Shown here piece after piece: positions 42,921 to 50,861 of a stretch of DNA of 64,000 nucleotides. Within the stretch, counting starts at the first letter, position 1. Each line of letters opens with the position of its first letter. The notes under the pieces were generated by a model. It saw nothing but the letters and a program-made list of their open reading frames with translations, was not told the DNA's origin and ran no database searches. The translations under genes were made by a program, and so were the position numbers. This DNA comes from Lachnospiraceae bacterium (GTDB lineage Bacteria; Bacillota; Clostridia; Lachnospirales; Lachnospiraceae): NCBI GenBank assembly GCA_024696005.1, contig JAILHF010000011.1:1-64000 (forward strand), written 5' to 3'.

Positions 42921-44393
42921 TTGAAGCGTTCTTCATTCGATCTTATGCATATGGTGTATAAGTGGAGCAGGGCCGTGAGGCGCCTGTCTTTTCTGCTGCT
43001 TGTGGCAGTTGCACTGTATTCGCTTCCGATGTCTGCCCATGCGGCAGAGCTTTCCGACGGTTCCTGGGACGAGCCCGGAACTTCCCCGATCATGGAAGAG
43101 AGAGGAATGGACATCCGTGACATCGTTTCTCCCGAGAACAACGATATCATCTATTCCCGTGGTTTTGATCATCTGGATCACAATCCCTTTGACTTTATCA
43201 TCGATCCCCAGCGCCTGATCGCGCAGTGGTTTGCTGCAACGGACGAAAGTGACATCGCCGGTAACGCTACCGTATTCTTCGGCCGGGCGGACGGTTCGCT
43301 CCACGAGAGCAGTGAGCGCGTCACGGTGATCAATAAAGGAAGCGTTTCCATGGAGGCGGTCGTGCAGGTTGAACTGGATCAGCTTGGCGGCATCATCATC
43401 AGTGAAGATTGCGACTTTGCATCGGAGGAAGCTCCGATGATCTGCATGACGGTTGTGGACAGCCTGGGAAACATCACTCCGCTGAACGCCGATGGCGTGG
43501 CGGAGCTTCATTATGTGATCCCGGCTGCTTCGGAGGAAGAAGAAAGCGTGTTCTGGTTCCGCCTGGCTGCTTCCGTCAATCCCGATGCGAAATGGGATCT
43601 GTTCGCGGAAACCCATCCGCGTCTGGTGGTGAAGTGGTCTGCGGATGGCGTTGGCAGCGCCTCCGATAACAGTGCCTCGGATAACAGTGCTTCCGAAAAC
43701 AGCGCATCTGATAACAGTGCTTCGGATAACAGTGCTTCGGATAACAGTGCTTCCGATAACAGCGCATCTGATAATAGTGCCTCTGATAACAGCGCCTCCG
43801 ATAACAGCGCGTCTGACAACAGTGCATCGGATAACAGCACCTCCGATAACAGCGCATCTGAAAATAGTGCATCCGATAACAGCGCCTCCGATAACAGCGC
43901 CTCCGATAACAGTGCATCTGATAACAGCGCATCTGACAACAGCGCCTCTGATAATAGCGCCTCGGATAACAGTGCGTCGGATAACAGTGCATCCGATAAC
44001 AGTGTCTCTGATAACAGCGGGACTGAGGAAGAGGGAGAAGAGGGCGAAGCCGGAGAAGCCGGAGAAGGCGAAGAGGCTGAAGAAGGCGATGATGACGGGG
44101 ATGATGCCATCTCGGACAATACGGTTTCCGAAAACGATCCTTCCGATGAGGAAGGCAATGATGATGATGATGATGATGATGATACTTCCGGTGACGATGC
44201 TTCCGACGAAGAAGACGAAGGATCCGGTACGGATAGCGGCTCGGAAGCATCTTCCGGCAACGGCACTTCCGGCGATGGTGGTGAAGCAGGTGAAAACGGC
44301 GGCACGGAGGAAGCTCCGTCTGAAGCTGCGGGCCAGGAAAACGGAGCAGGCGCGTCGGGTGATCCGGCTGCGTCCCAGGATGCTCCCCATTAA
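42921..44393 (+). CDS. Secreted protein with 24 SASDN pentapeptide repeats
   Basis: A 490-residue protein read from a TTG at 42921, preceded by GGAAGGAAAG; ATGs at 42945 and 42951 lack a ribosome site. A signal peptide ends near residue 41 (SAHA). Residues about 42-245 form a beta-rich domain that I do not recognise. Residues 246-365 are 24 perfect-length copies of S-A-S-D-N, with Glu or Thr replacing a residue in three copies and Val in the last. The tail is extremely acidic, with runs of Glu and Asp, then Ser/Gly. No anchor motif is present. The repeat could be a flexible stalk or a calcium-binding region. Confidence 0.85.
   Translation: MKRSSFDLMHMVYKWSRAVRRLSFLLLVAVALYSLPMSAHAAELSDGSWDEPGTSPIMEERGMDIRDIVSPENNDIIYSRGFDHLDHNPFDFIIDPQRLIAQWFAATDESDIAGNATVFFGRADGSLHESSERVTVINKGSVSMEAVVQVELDQLGGIIISEDCDFASEEAPMICMTVVDSLGNITPLNADGVAELHYVIPAASEEEESVFWFRLAASVNPDAKWDLFAETHPRLVVKWSADGVGSASDNSASDNSASENSASDNSASDNSASDNSASDNSASDNSASDNSASDNSASDNSASDNSTSDNSASENSASDNSASDNSASDNSASDNSASDNSASDNSASDNSASDNSASDNSVSDNSGTEEEGEEGEAGEAGEGEEAEEGDDDGDDAISDNTVSENDPSDEEGNDDDDDDDDTSGDDASDEEDEGSGTDSGSEASSGNGTSGDGGEAGENGGTEEAPSEAAGQENGAGASGDPAASQDAPH
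43656..44015 (+). repeat. 15-base in-frame tandem repeat, 24 units
   Basis: Each unit is AGYGCNTCNGAYAAY, encoding SASDN. Third positions vary widely (GCC, GCT, GCA, GCG; TCC, TCT, TCG), so the array is not freshly expanded. Because the unit is 15 bases, gain or loss changes length without a frameshift. Confidence 0.95.
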
Positions 44394-44551
44394 GCTGCAT
44401 CAGAAAAGAGCGACCCGGCTTCCGGCGCTGCCGCTGCGGTTTTCTGCTTGTGCCGGTGAAACGGAAGTTTTTGCGGGAAACACATAGAAGTTAATTTCAG
44501 AATTAATAAATATGACTATCCGGCAGACCGGAATGGTTATATCTGCAACAG

Positions 44552-44560
44552 TTATCCACA
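44552..44560 (+). promoter_or_regulatory. DnaA-box-like site
   Basis: TTATCCACA, an exact DnaA consensus, in the 277-base AT-rich gap after the SASDN gene. The same site is at 42723-42731 before that gene, in the same orientation. Confidence 0.35.
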
Positions 44561-44591
44561 TTCCGACATAACGATTAAACTTTGATTATAT

Positions 44592-44658
44592 ATGCCGGAG
44601 CCAAGTGGTCGCAAAGGACATGCCTGCATGGCCTTTTGCAGCTATGAGACTCCGGTAT
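44592..44658. ncRNA. Candidate structured RNA
   Basis: ATGCCGGAG (44592-44600) pairs with CTCCGGTAT (44650-44658) in a 9-bp stem with one G-U. It encloses two 10-base single-stranded segments and an inner arm: GCAAAGG (44611-44617), CATG, loop CCTG, CATG, CCTTTTGC (44632-44639). A TTATAT lies just upstream on the plus strand. No Rfam family was recognised, and the strand is uncertain. Confidence 0.4.
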
Positions 44659-44670
44659 CATTCTATTCCC

Positions 44671-46317
44671 TTATTCAAATGAGATATGACGGATGATGTC
44701 CCGGGCCAGCATCTGCGATGACCCGAGCAGGGCTCCCGCTTTGTCGCCGGCGCGGGCGTGCAGATTGACGGAAGAGCAGCAGATCCCGAAAAGGTCTTTT
44801 GCTTCCGGGCCGGCCTGCGCCAGAAGTCCGGCGGTGATGCCGGCCAGCACATCGCCGGAACCGCCCTTTGCCATGCCGGCATTCCCGGCCGTATTGAGAT
44901 AAACAGGAAGAAGGGGGCCTTCCGGCCGGGGGCCGGTAACGATGGTACGGGCATCCTTCAGGATGCAGATCAGGCCATGGGATGCGGAAAAGTCTGCGGC
45001 GTATTCCACCCGCCGGTCTTTCAGTCCGGCCATTTTAACCGTCTCTCCCAGCAGGCGTTTCATCTCCGCCATGTGAGGGGTGATCACGCAGCGGAGATCC
45101 CCAAGCTTTTCGCGGATCCGCCGGAAGATGTCCTTGGGTCCGCGTGCGGAGATCAGGTTCAGGGCGTCCGCATCCATGACGATGCTCTGTCCGCTGCGGC
45201 AGTTTTCAATGAGTCCGTTCAGAAGCGAGCCGGCCGTCTCATCGGTGCCGAGCCCGGGGCCGATCAGGATCACATCCGCCCAGGCGATGGCTTTTTTGTA
45301 GTTTTCGGCAAAGAGGGGATCGTCCGCCTCACCGTCCCGGGAAAGGAACATGGCTTCCGGCAGCCTGCTCATCAGGAGGTCGCGGTTCTTTGCGGCACTG
45401 ACCACTTTTACCAGGCCGGCCCCTGTCCGGAAACAGGCTTCAGCGCACAGATCCAGGGCACCGTAGATATCTTCGGAGCCTGCCACGATCAGCACTTTTC
45501 CGCCGTTTCCCTTGTTGGAATCGGGCTTTTTTTCGGGAAGATGTTCCCGGAGATCGTTTTCTCCGTATTCATGAAACAGGAAGGCATCGCCGGCGGGAGA
45601 CAGGGCCGCGGAAAGCGCAGCCGCATCGTCCGGCGCAAAGAGCCCGATGTCTGCGCAGAGTATCCTGCCGGAGCATTCCCGTCCTTCGGCAAAGAGCATC
45701 CCGAATTTCACATATTGAAAGCTGACCGTCAGCGAGCATTTTACGGCTGCGCCGAGGATGTGCCCCGTATCGCTGCAGATCCCGCTGGGAATGTCGCAGC
45801 CGACGATGACGCAGCCCGCTTCTTCGGCAGAGCGGTTCATAGCTGCGATCAGGGAAAGGTGCAGCCCTTCGACCGGACGGTTCAGGCCGATGCCGAAGAG
45901 ACCGTCGATCAGGATACGGTAGCCTCCGAAAAAGGAGACGAGCCCGTCGGTGTCGCTGCGGTCAAGCTCCTCACCCGCAAAGCGCACGCCGCTGTTCTTC
46001 GCGATCCGCTCCTGCGTTTCGAAAGAGGGGCTTTTCCGGGAAAGGCCGCCGGCTTCAAAGATATGGCACTCATAGCCCATGCCCTTCAGGATGCGCGCGC
46101 AGGCCAGGGCATCGCCGCCGTTGTTGCCGCTTTCGGCCACCGCAAGGATCCTGTCCCGGCGCCGGTCGAAGGAGGGCATGCTCTCGCAGAGCTCCCGGAT
46201 GGCTTCCGCGAGCTTCAGGGCGGCCCGCTCCATCAGGACCAGGGAGGGGATGCCGATGACCTCCTGCGTGTATCGGTCGATCGTTTGTGCCTGTTTCCGG
46301 CTCAGATAGTAATGCAT
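44671..46317 (-). CDS. nnrD: Bifunctional NAD(P)HX epimerase/ADP-dependent dehydratase
   Basis: A 548-residue fusion that repairs hydrated NAD(P)H. The N-terminal epimerase (YjeF-N, about 1-220) has VAESGNNGGDALACARIL, ILIDGLFGIGLNRPV and CDIPSGICSDTG. The C-terminal dehydratase (ribokinase-like, about 240-545) has GGKVLIVAGS, GPGLGTDE, VMDADALN, ITPHMAEMKRL and NAGMAKGGSGDVLAG. Fusion of the two is normal in bacteria. No ribosome site precedes the ATG. The -10 hexamer ends only 7 bases before it, so the mRNA is probably leaderless; an internal ATG at residue 29 would delete the conserved N-terminus. Confidence 0.95.
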   Translation of the reverse strand: MHYYLSRKQAQTIDRYTQEVIGIPSLVLMERAALKLAEAIRELCESMPSFDRRRDRILAVAESGNNGGDALACARILKGMGYECHIFEAGGLSRKSPSFETQERIAKNSGVRFAGEELDRSDTDGLVSFFGGYRILIDGLFGIGLNRPVEGLHLSLIAAMNRSAEEAGCVIVGCDIPSGICSDTGHILGAAVKCSLTVSFQYVKFGMLFAEGRECSGRILCADIGLFAPDDAAALSAALSPAGDAFLFHEYGENDLREHLPEKKPDSNKGNGGKVLIVAGSEDIYGALDLCAEACFRTGAGLVKVVSAAKNRDLLMSRLPEAMFLSRDGEADDPLFAENYKKAIAWADVILIGPGLGTDETAGSLLNGLIENCRSGQSIVMDADALNLISARGPKDIFRRIREKLGDLRCVITPHMAEMKRLLGETVKMAGLKDRRVEYAADFSASHGLICILKDARTIVTGPRPEGPLLPVYLNTAGNAGMAKGGSGDVLAGITAGLLAQAGPEAKDLFGICCSSVNLHARAGDKAGALLGSSQMLARDIIRHISFE

Positions 46318-46324
46318 GCTTCGT

Positions 46325-46353
46325 ATTCTACCACAGGGGAGAGCGGCTGTAAA
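46325..46353 (-). promoter_or_regulatory. Promoter of nnrD, probably leaderless
   Basis: On the minus strand TTTACA (46353-46348), 17 bases, TAGAAT (46330-46325), then 7 bases to the ATG. Transcription would start at or next to the start codon. Confidence 0.65.
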
Positions 46354-46435
46354 TCGTGCTCTGCCACCTGCCCGGAGGCTCTGATCCGCGGCGGGACGCT
46401 GTCAGGACCGAACGGCGGCGGTCCCTTCCTCTTCC

Positions 46436-46464
46436 TTGTTTTTGCGTTCTGCGCGTGCTATCAT
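46436..46464 (+). promoter_or_regulatory. Promoter of the nuclease-ATPase gene, probably leaderless
   Basis: TTGTTT (46436-46441), 17 bases, TATCAT (46459-46464), then 6 bases to the ATG at 46471. Confidence 0.6.
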
Positions 46465-46470
46465 ACGTTT

Positions 46471-47955
46471 ATGAAGGCGATCAACATCTATTCCCTCACA
46501 AGGATAAACGATCCGTCCCGGCTTTCCAGTCTGGAACGGCAGCTTTCGGGCCGGAGCGGGCATCTCAGGATCAAAGCCTGGGAGACGGAAGGGCTCAGGG
46601 CTTTCTGCGCGCGGCTTTTGGAAGTATATGAGGATGCGGCGTCCCTTCGTTTCTATTATTCCTTCACGATGCCGAAACTCGGAAAGGAATTCGACCTGCT
46701 GCGCATCAATGAAGATCTTGCAGTCAATATCGAGCTCAAGAGCGGGAATGTCAGCGACGAGGCCATACAGAGGCAGCTGGTGCAGAACCGCTATTACATC
46801 TCAGCCCTGGGAAGGGGAATGGCGTTTTACACCTATATCAGCGGGACAGACCGCCTGGTGCGTCTCAGCAACAGCGGACGCCTGGTCGAGGCCGGCTGGG
46901 AGGAACTGGCGGAAGTGCTGGAGCGCCAGGGAGAATGCGGAAGAGGGGATATCGAGGAACTCTTCAAGGAGGACAGCTATCTGATCTCGCCCCTGACGGA
47001 TCCGGCGCGTTTTCTGCGGCAGGACTATTTCCTGACATCCCAGCAGCGGGACATCAAAAAGCAGATCCTTCGCCACATGGATGCGCCTTTTCAGGGATTC
47101 ACGGGTTTTCCCGGCACCGGAAAGACCATATTGCTCTACGACATCGCCATGCACGCCTCCCGGCGTGAACGCGTCTGCATCTTTCATCTGGGACCGCATA
47201 CGCCCGAGCTCGAGGAACTGGACAGCAGGCTCAAGCGCATCGATTTCTATTATCTTTCGCCGGACGGAAGGCTGTCGGTGCCCGGAAACTATTCCGTCAT
47301 CTTTGTGGATGAAGGACACCGCATCAGCGAGGGGATCCTGGAGCAGATACGCAGCTATTCGGAGCGATGGAAGGCCCCCGTCATCCTTTCCTATGACCGT
47401 GAGGATGCCATGCATGAGGATGAGGCCGGAGAAGACGGGGCGGGGCTGATCGAAGCGATCCCCGGTTTCATCCGTTACCGCCTTACCAACCGCATTCGTT
47501 TAAACAGCGAGCTTTCGGCCTTCATCCGCTGCCTGATGTGGCGTGGGGAGAGCAATCACCGCGCCTCCTACCCTTCGGTGACCCCGCTCTATGCATCGGA
47601 TGAGGAGGAGTTGTCCAGGCAGCTTAAGAGCCTGCAGTCGGAGGGCTATGTCTGCATCCGGGATGAGTCGGCGTTGGCAAAGGGGGACGAAAAAGCGCGG
47701 GAAGGAGCGCAGATCGGGGTCTCGGAGGCCTCCTGCAAGGAATACGACAACGTGGTGATGATCCTGGACAGCTCTTTTGTTTATGACGCGCAGGGGTATC
47801 TGCGGCAGAAGGAGAGCACGGGCGGCGATCACCGCGTGCGCGATCTTTTCCACGGGCTGAGCCGCGCAAAGCACCGCATCGCGCTCATCGTTCTGGACAA
47901 CCCGGAGGTATTTGACGAGCTGCTTTCGATCGTTCAGCTTCCCCTCCGGGCATAG
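46471..47955 (+). CDS. PD-(D/E)XK nuclease-like domain fused to a DUF2075-type P-loop ATPase/helicase
   Basis: A 494-residue protein. The reading frame is open far upstream, antisense to nnrD, but family-like sequence starts at the ATG at 46471. Residues 60-115 carry the pattern of a PD-(D/E)XK nuclease: Asp75 in KEFDLLR and Glu88-x-Lys90 in NIELKSG, followed by a helix with QRQLVQNRYYI. The ATPase has Walker A GFTGFPGTGKT with Lys218, Walker B VIFVDEGHRI near 285, and a helicase-like C-terminal part with KEYDNVVMIL and DLFHGLSRAKHRIAL. This resembles DUF2075/Schlafen-group-3 helicase-like ATPases. A role in DNA or RNA processing or phage defence is inferred. No restriction or methylase genes adjoin it. 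Confidence 0.82.
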   Translation: MKAINIYSLTRINDPSRLSSLERQLSGRSGHLRIKAWETEGLRAFCARLLEVYEDAASLRFYYSFTMPKLGKEFDLLRINEDLAVNIELKSGNVSDEAIQRQLVQNRYYISALGRGMAFYTYISGTDRLVRLSNSGRLVEAGWEELAEVLERQGECGRGDIEELFKEDSYLISPLTDPARFLRQDYFLTSQQRDIKKQILRHMDAPFQGFTGFPGTGKTILLYDIAMHASRRERVCIFHLGPHTPELEELDSRLKRIDFYYLSPDGRLSVPGNYSVIFVDEGHRISEGILEQIRSYSERWKAPVILSYDREDAMHEDEAGEDGAGLIEAIPGFIRYRLTNRIRLNSELSAFIRCLMWRGESNHRASYPSVTPLYASDEEELSRQLKSLQSEGYVCIRDESALAKGDEKAREGAQIGVSEASCKEYDNVVMILDSSFVYDAQGYLRQKESTGGDHRVRDLFHGLSRAKHRIALIVLDNPEVFDELLSIVQLPLRA

Positions 47956-47961
47956 AGCCGG

Positions 47962-48804
47962 TCAGCAGTTGCCGGTATTGACGTATTTCAGATGCCGGGA
48001 GGCCGTTTCGGCAAGGGAATAAACGAGCCCCACGTCTGTGGGGGGACGGTCCTGCATGCGGTATCGCGGGAAAAAACGCGAAACGTGCAGAGGGATGTCG
48101 CTCCCGCCCGGCAGGGATGCCACCCAGGAGGCCAGTTCCTCCATCTCGCTTTCGGAATCGTTCTCGCCGGGGATGATCAGGCAGCTCAGTTCCACATGGG
48201 AAAAGGAGGCGGCCTTTTCTATGAAGCGCATCACGCAGCGGCGGTCCCCGCCGATCAGCTTTTCGTAAAAGCGGTCACTGAAGGCTTTCAGATCGATGTT
48301 CATGGCGTCGATCAGGCCGTCAAGCGCGTCACAGACACTTTCTTCCGCCAGTCCGGCGGTCACCAGCACGGTCTTTAATCCGCGCGCGTGAATGCGTTCC
48401 GCGCAGTCCCTTACATATTCATAACCCACCAGCGGCTCGTTATAGGTAAAGGCGACGCCGATGTTCCCTTCCGGGACGAAGCGTTCCGCGAGCGAGGCCA
48501 GCTCTTCGGGGCTGACGTGGCGCGAGGAAGCGAGCAGCGCATCAAGCGCTTCCGGGTGGGAGATGCCGTGGTTCTGGCAGAAAGGGCAGGAGAGGTTGCA
48601 GCCGTAGCTTCCCACGGACAGGATCCGGCTCCCGGGATGGAAACGGGAAAGGGGTTTCTTCTCGATGGGATCCAGGGCAAGGGAAGTGACGATGCCGTAA
48701 TTGGCGGGGACGATGCGGCCGCCCACGCAGCTTCTGGCAAGGCAGCGCCCCGAAGCGCCTTCCTTCAGATCGCAATGATGGATGCAGACCGGACATATCG
48801 CCAT
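47962..48804 (-). CDS. amrS: AmmeMemoRadiSam-type radical SAM enzyme
   Basis: The start chosen is 48804, behind GAAAGGAGCCTGTC, giving 280 residues; an ATG 18 bases upstream is less suitable. The N-terminal cysteine cluster CPVCIHHCDL and later the radical SAM motif CNLSCPFCQNHGIS (CxxxCxxC) are characteristic of AmmeMemoRadiSam system radical SAM proteins. FTYNEPLVGYEYVRDC and IPLHVSRFFPRYRM are further family motifs. It should cleave S-adenosylmethionine using a 4Fe-4S cluster; the substrate is unknown. The usual Memo and AMMECR1 partner genes are not adjacent. It is convergent with the nuclease-ATPase gene, with only 6 bases between the stops. Confidence 0.92.
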   Translation of the reverse strand: MAICPVCIHHCDLKEGASGRCLARSCVGGRIVPANYGIVTSLALDPIEKKPLSRFHPGSRILSVGSYGCNLSCPFCQNHGISHPEALDALLASSRHVSPEELASLAERFVPEGNIGVAFTYNEPLVGYEYVRDCAERIHARGLKTVLVTAGLAEESVCDALDGLIDAMNIDLKAFSDRFYEKLIGGDRRCVMRFIEKAASFSHVELSCLIIPGENDSESEMEELASWVASLPGGSDIPLHVSRFFPRYRMQDRPPTDVGLVYSLAETASRHLKYVNTGNC

Positions 48805-48850
48805 GACAGGCTCCTTTCGCATGAAACACTACTCTGCGGGATACCTGTTC

Positions 48851-48879
48851 ATTTTACGCTTTTTGCGTCTTTCGCGCAA
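48851..48879 (-). promoter_or_regulatory. Promoter of the radical SAM gene
   Basis: On the minus strand TTGCGC (48879-48874), 17 bases, TAAAAT (48856-48851). Confidence 0.6.
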
Positions 48880-49009
48880 TGCCGCGCACGTTTCCGAAGC
48901 TGTTTTGCATGCCTTCACAAAAAAAACCGGGGATGCCATAAAAAGCTCCCGCTCTTTCCGTATCTGAATCAACGGCACCGATTGCCGCAGGAAGATCAGG
49001 AGGGATAAC

Positions 49010-50758
49010 ATGAAAAAGAGAATGATCGCTACAATGCTTATGAGCGTACTCGCATTCAGCGCGTGCACATCCAATACACCCGGGGCGGAGGGAGAGCCGC
49101 CCGTAAGCAAAAAAAAGGTGTATTCCGAGGAGGAGATCGAGAAGAGGATCGCAAAAGCCGGAAAGAAATACGACGGCCTGTACAGTTACGAAAGAGACGG
49201 GCTCCAGACCCTGTTTTTCTCGAGCAACAGCGCAAAAAAAGGTGCGTTGGGCGGGGCTGTGATGTATGAGGCGACCGCGGAGGCGGAAGCTTCAATGGAC
49301 TTATCTGCGGCACCCAATTCCGTTCCGGCACAGTATGATGTTTATGAGGATGTGGACTGGAATACGGAAGACTACAATTCGATCAGGGAATCGGGCTTTG
49401 TGTCCGTGGCCACGCAGCCGTTCTCGACCTTCGGGGCCGATGTGGATACGGCAACCTATTCCAACTTCCGCCGCAGCGTGTTCGAGAATGACGGCTTCGG
49501 CATCGGGGGCGATGCGATCCGCGTGGAAGAGATGATCAACTATTTCAATTATGACTATGCGAAGCCGGCCGATGGTGATAAGTTCGGCGTGACGACCGTG
49601 CTTGCGGAGTGCCCCTGGAATCCGGATACCCTGCTCCTTCGTGTGGGAGTAAAGGCCGAGGAGATCAAGCCCCAGGGCGGCAGCAACATCGTGTTCCTGA
49701 TCGATACCTCGGGCTCCATGTTCGATAACAACAAGCTGCCCCTCGCGCAGGAAGCTTTCAAGAAGCTGCAGGAGAGCCTGACGGAAGATGACATCGTTTC
49801 GATCGTGACCTATGCGGGCACGTCCGAAGTGGCGCTGGAAGGGGAAAAGGGCGACTCCCGCGAGGCGATCAGAGACGCCATCGATTCCCTGGAGGCCGGC
49901 GGGTCGACCAACGGAGAAGGCGGCATCATCAAAGCCTATGAGATCGCGGAGAAGTACTTCATCAAGGGCGGCAATAACCGTGTGATCCTGGCGACGGACG
50001 GCGACCTGAACGTGGGTGTTTCTTCCGAAGCCGGCTTGATCGAGCTGGTGGAAGAAAAGAAGGAAAGCGGTGTCTTTCTCTCCTGCCTGGGCTTTGGCAG
50101 CGGAAACTATAAGGATGACAAGATGGAAGCACTGGCCGACCACGGCAACGGCAATTATTCCTTTATCGACTGCACTGCGGAGGCGGACCGTGTGCTGAAG
50201 GACGAGATCTGGTCCACGCTGTATACGGTGGCAAAGGACGTCAAGTTCCAGGTGGAGTTCAATCCCGCCGCGGTAAAGGGTTATCGCCTGATCGGTTACG
50301 AAAACCGTGCCATGGCAGCCGAGGACTTTGCGGATGATACGAAGGACGGCGGAGAAGTGGGAAGCGGACAGTGCGTGACGGTCCTCTACGAAGTGGTGAC
50401 GACGGATTCGGCTTACGAGATCCCCGGTGTGGAATCCCGCTACGGAAACGATGAAGCGGCAGCAGGCGATGCGGATGAACTGCTGGTCGTGAACGTCCGC
50501 TACAAAGAGCCCGATGAGGATACGTCCAAACTGTTAAACTATCCCGTGACGAAGGACATGCAGATTGAGGAAATGGATGAGGATACGTCCTGGGCAGCAG
50601 GTGTGGCGCAGTTCGGCATGCTGCTGAGAGACTCCGAATATGCCGGCAATTCCGATTATCAGGCGATCTACGACCGGCTGAAGATGACGCCGAAGGTCAT
50701 GGATGACGATTACCGCTCCGAATTCCTGTATCTGGTGAAGACGGTGGGAAACCTGTAA
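49010..50758 (+). CDS. Von Willebrand factor A lipoprotein (YfbK-like)
   Basis: A 582-residue lipoprotein; lipobox LAFSAC puts the lipidated Cys at 19, and ATCAGGAGGGATAAC precedes the ATG. The region before the A domain contains FSTFGADVDTATYSNFRR and VRVEEMINYFNYDY-like sequence of the von_Willebrand N-terminal domain. The A domain has the metal site DTSGS at 232-236, with TYAGTSEVAL and ILATDGDLNVG. The C-terminal region (LLVVNVRYKEPD, AAGVAQFGMLLRDS) matches DUF3520. It is probably a calcium- or magnesium-dependent adhesion or complex-assembly protein on the outer membrane face. It is transcribed alone and ends at a strong terminator. Confidence 0.93.
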   Translation: MKKRMIATMLMSVLAFSACTSNTPGAEGEPPVSKKKVYSEEEIEKRIAKAGKKYDGLYSYERDGLQTLFFSSNSAKKGALGGAVMYEATAEAEASMDLSAAPNSVPAQYDVYEDVDWNTEDYNSIRESGFVSVATQPFSTFGADVDTATYSNFRRSVFENDGFGIGGDAIRVEEMINYFNYDYAKPADGDKFGVTTVLAECPWNPDTLLLRVGVKAEEIKPQGGSNIVFLIDTSGSMFDNNKLPLAQEAFKKLQESLTEDDIVSIVTYAGTSEVALEGEKGDSREAIRDAIDSLEAGGSTNGEGGIIKAYEIAEKYFIKGGNNRVILATDGDLNVGVSSEAGLIELVEEKKESGVFLSCLGFGSGNYKDDKMEALADHGNGNYSFIDCTAEADRVLKDEIWSTLYTVAKDVKFQVEFNPAAVKGYRLIGYENRAMAAEDFADDTKDGGEVGSGQCVTVLYEVVTTDSAYEIPGVESRYGNDEAAAGDADELLVVNVRYKEPDEDTSKLLNYPVTKDMQIEEMDEDTSWAAGVAQFGMLLRDSEYAGNSDYQAIYDRLKMTPKVMDDDYRSEFLYLVKTVGNL

Positions 50759-50786
50759 AGAGCAAAAAAACACAGGGGGGATAAGT

Positions 50787-50816
50787 AAAAAGCTCCGTTG
50801 AACGGCGGAGCTTTTT
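50787..50816 (+). terminator. Terminator after the vWA lipoprotein
   Basis: AAAAAGCTCCG (50787-50797) pairs with CGGAGCTTTTT (50806-50816). Confidence 0.85.
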
Positions 50817-50861
50817 GTGTTATCATTAATCTCGCAGGACACCTAACATGAGGGGATCGTC

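Noticed and set aside
43656-44015. Tandem array as a possible CRISPR
   Set aside because: Units are contiguous 15-base coding repeats with no spacers and no cas genes nearby.
43511-44400. Minus-strand frames opposite the SASDN repeats that translate as regular Ser/Leu or Cys/Tyr repeats
   Set aside because: The plus-strand frame has a promoter, a signal peptide and codon variation at third positions; the antisense frames simply mirror the repeat.
42362-44670. Replication origin suggested by DnaA boxes and AT-rich DNA
   Set aside because: Only one exact box is present in each gap, and no dnaA, dnaN, repA or partition gene is in the window.
44758-46470. Open frame continuing upstream of the nuclease-ATPase start, antisense to nnrD
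   Set aside because: The opposite strand encodes a complete, well-conserved NAD(P)HX repair enzyme. The upstream frame has no family-like sequence, and a promoter lies just before 46471.
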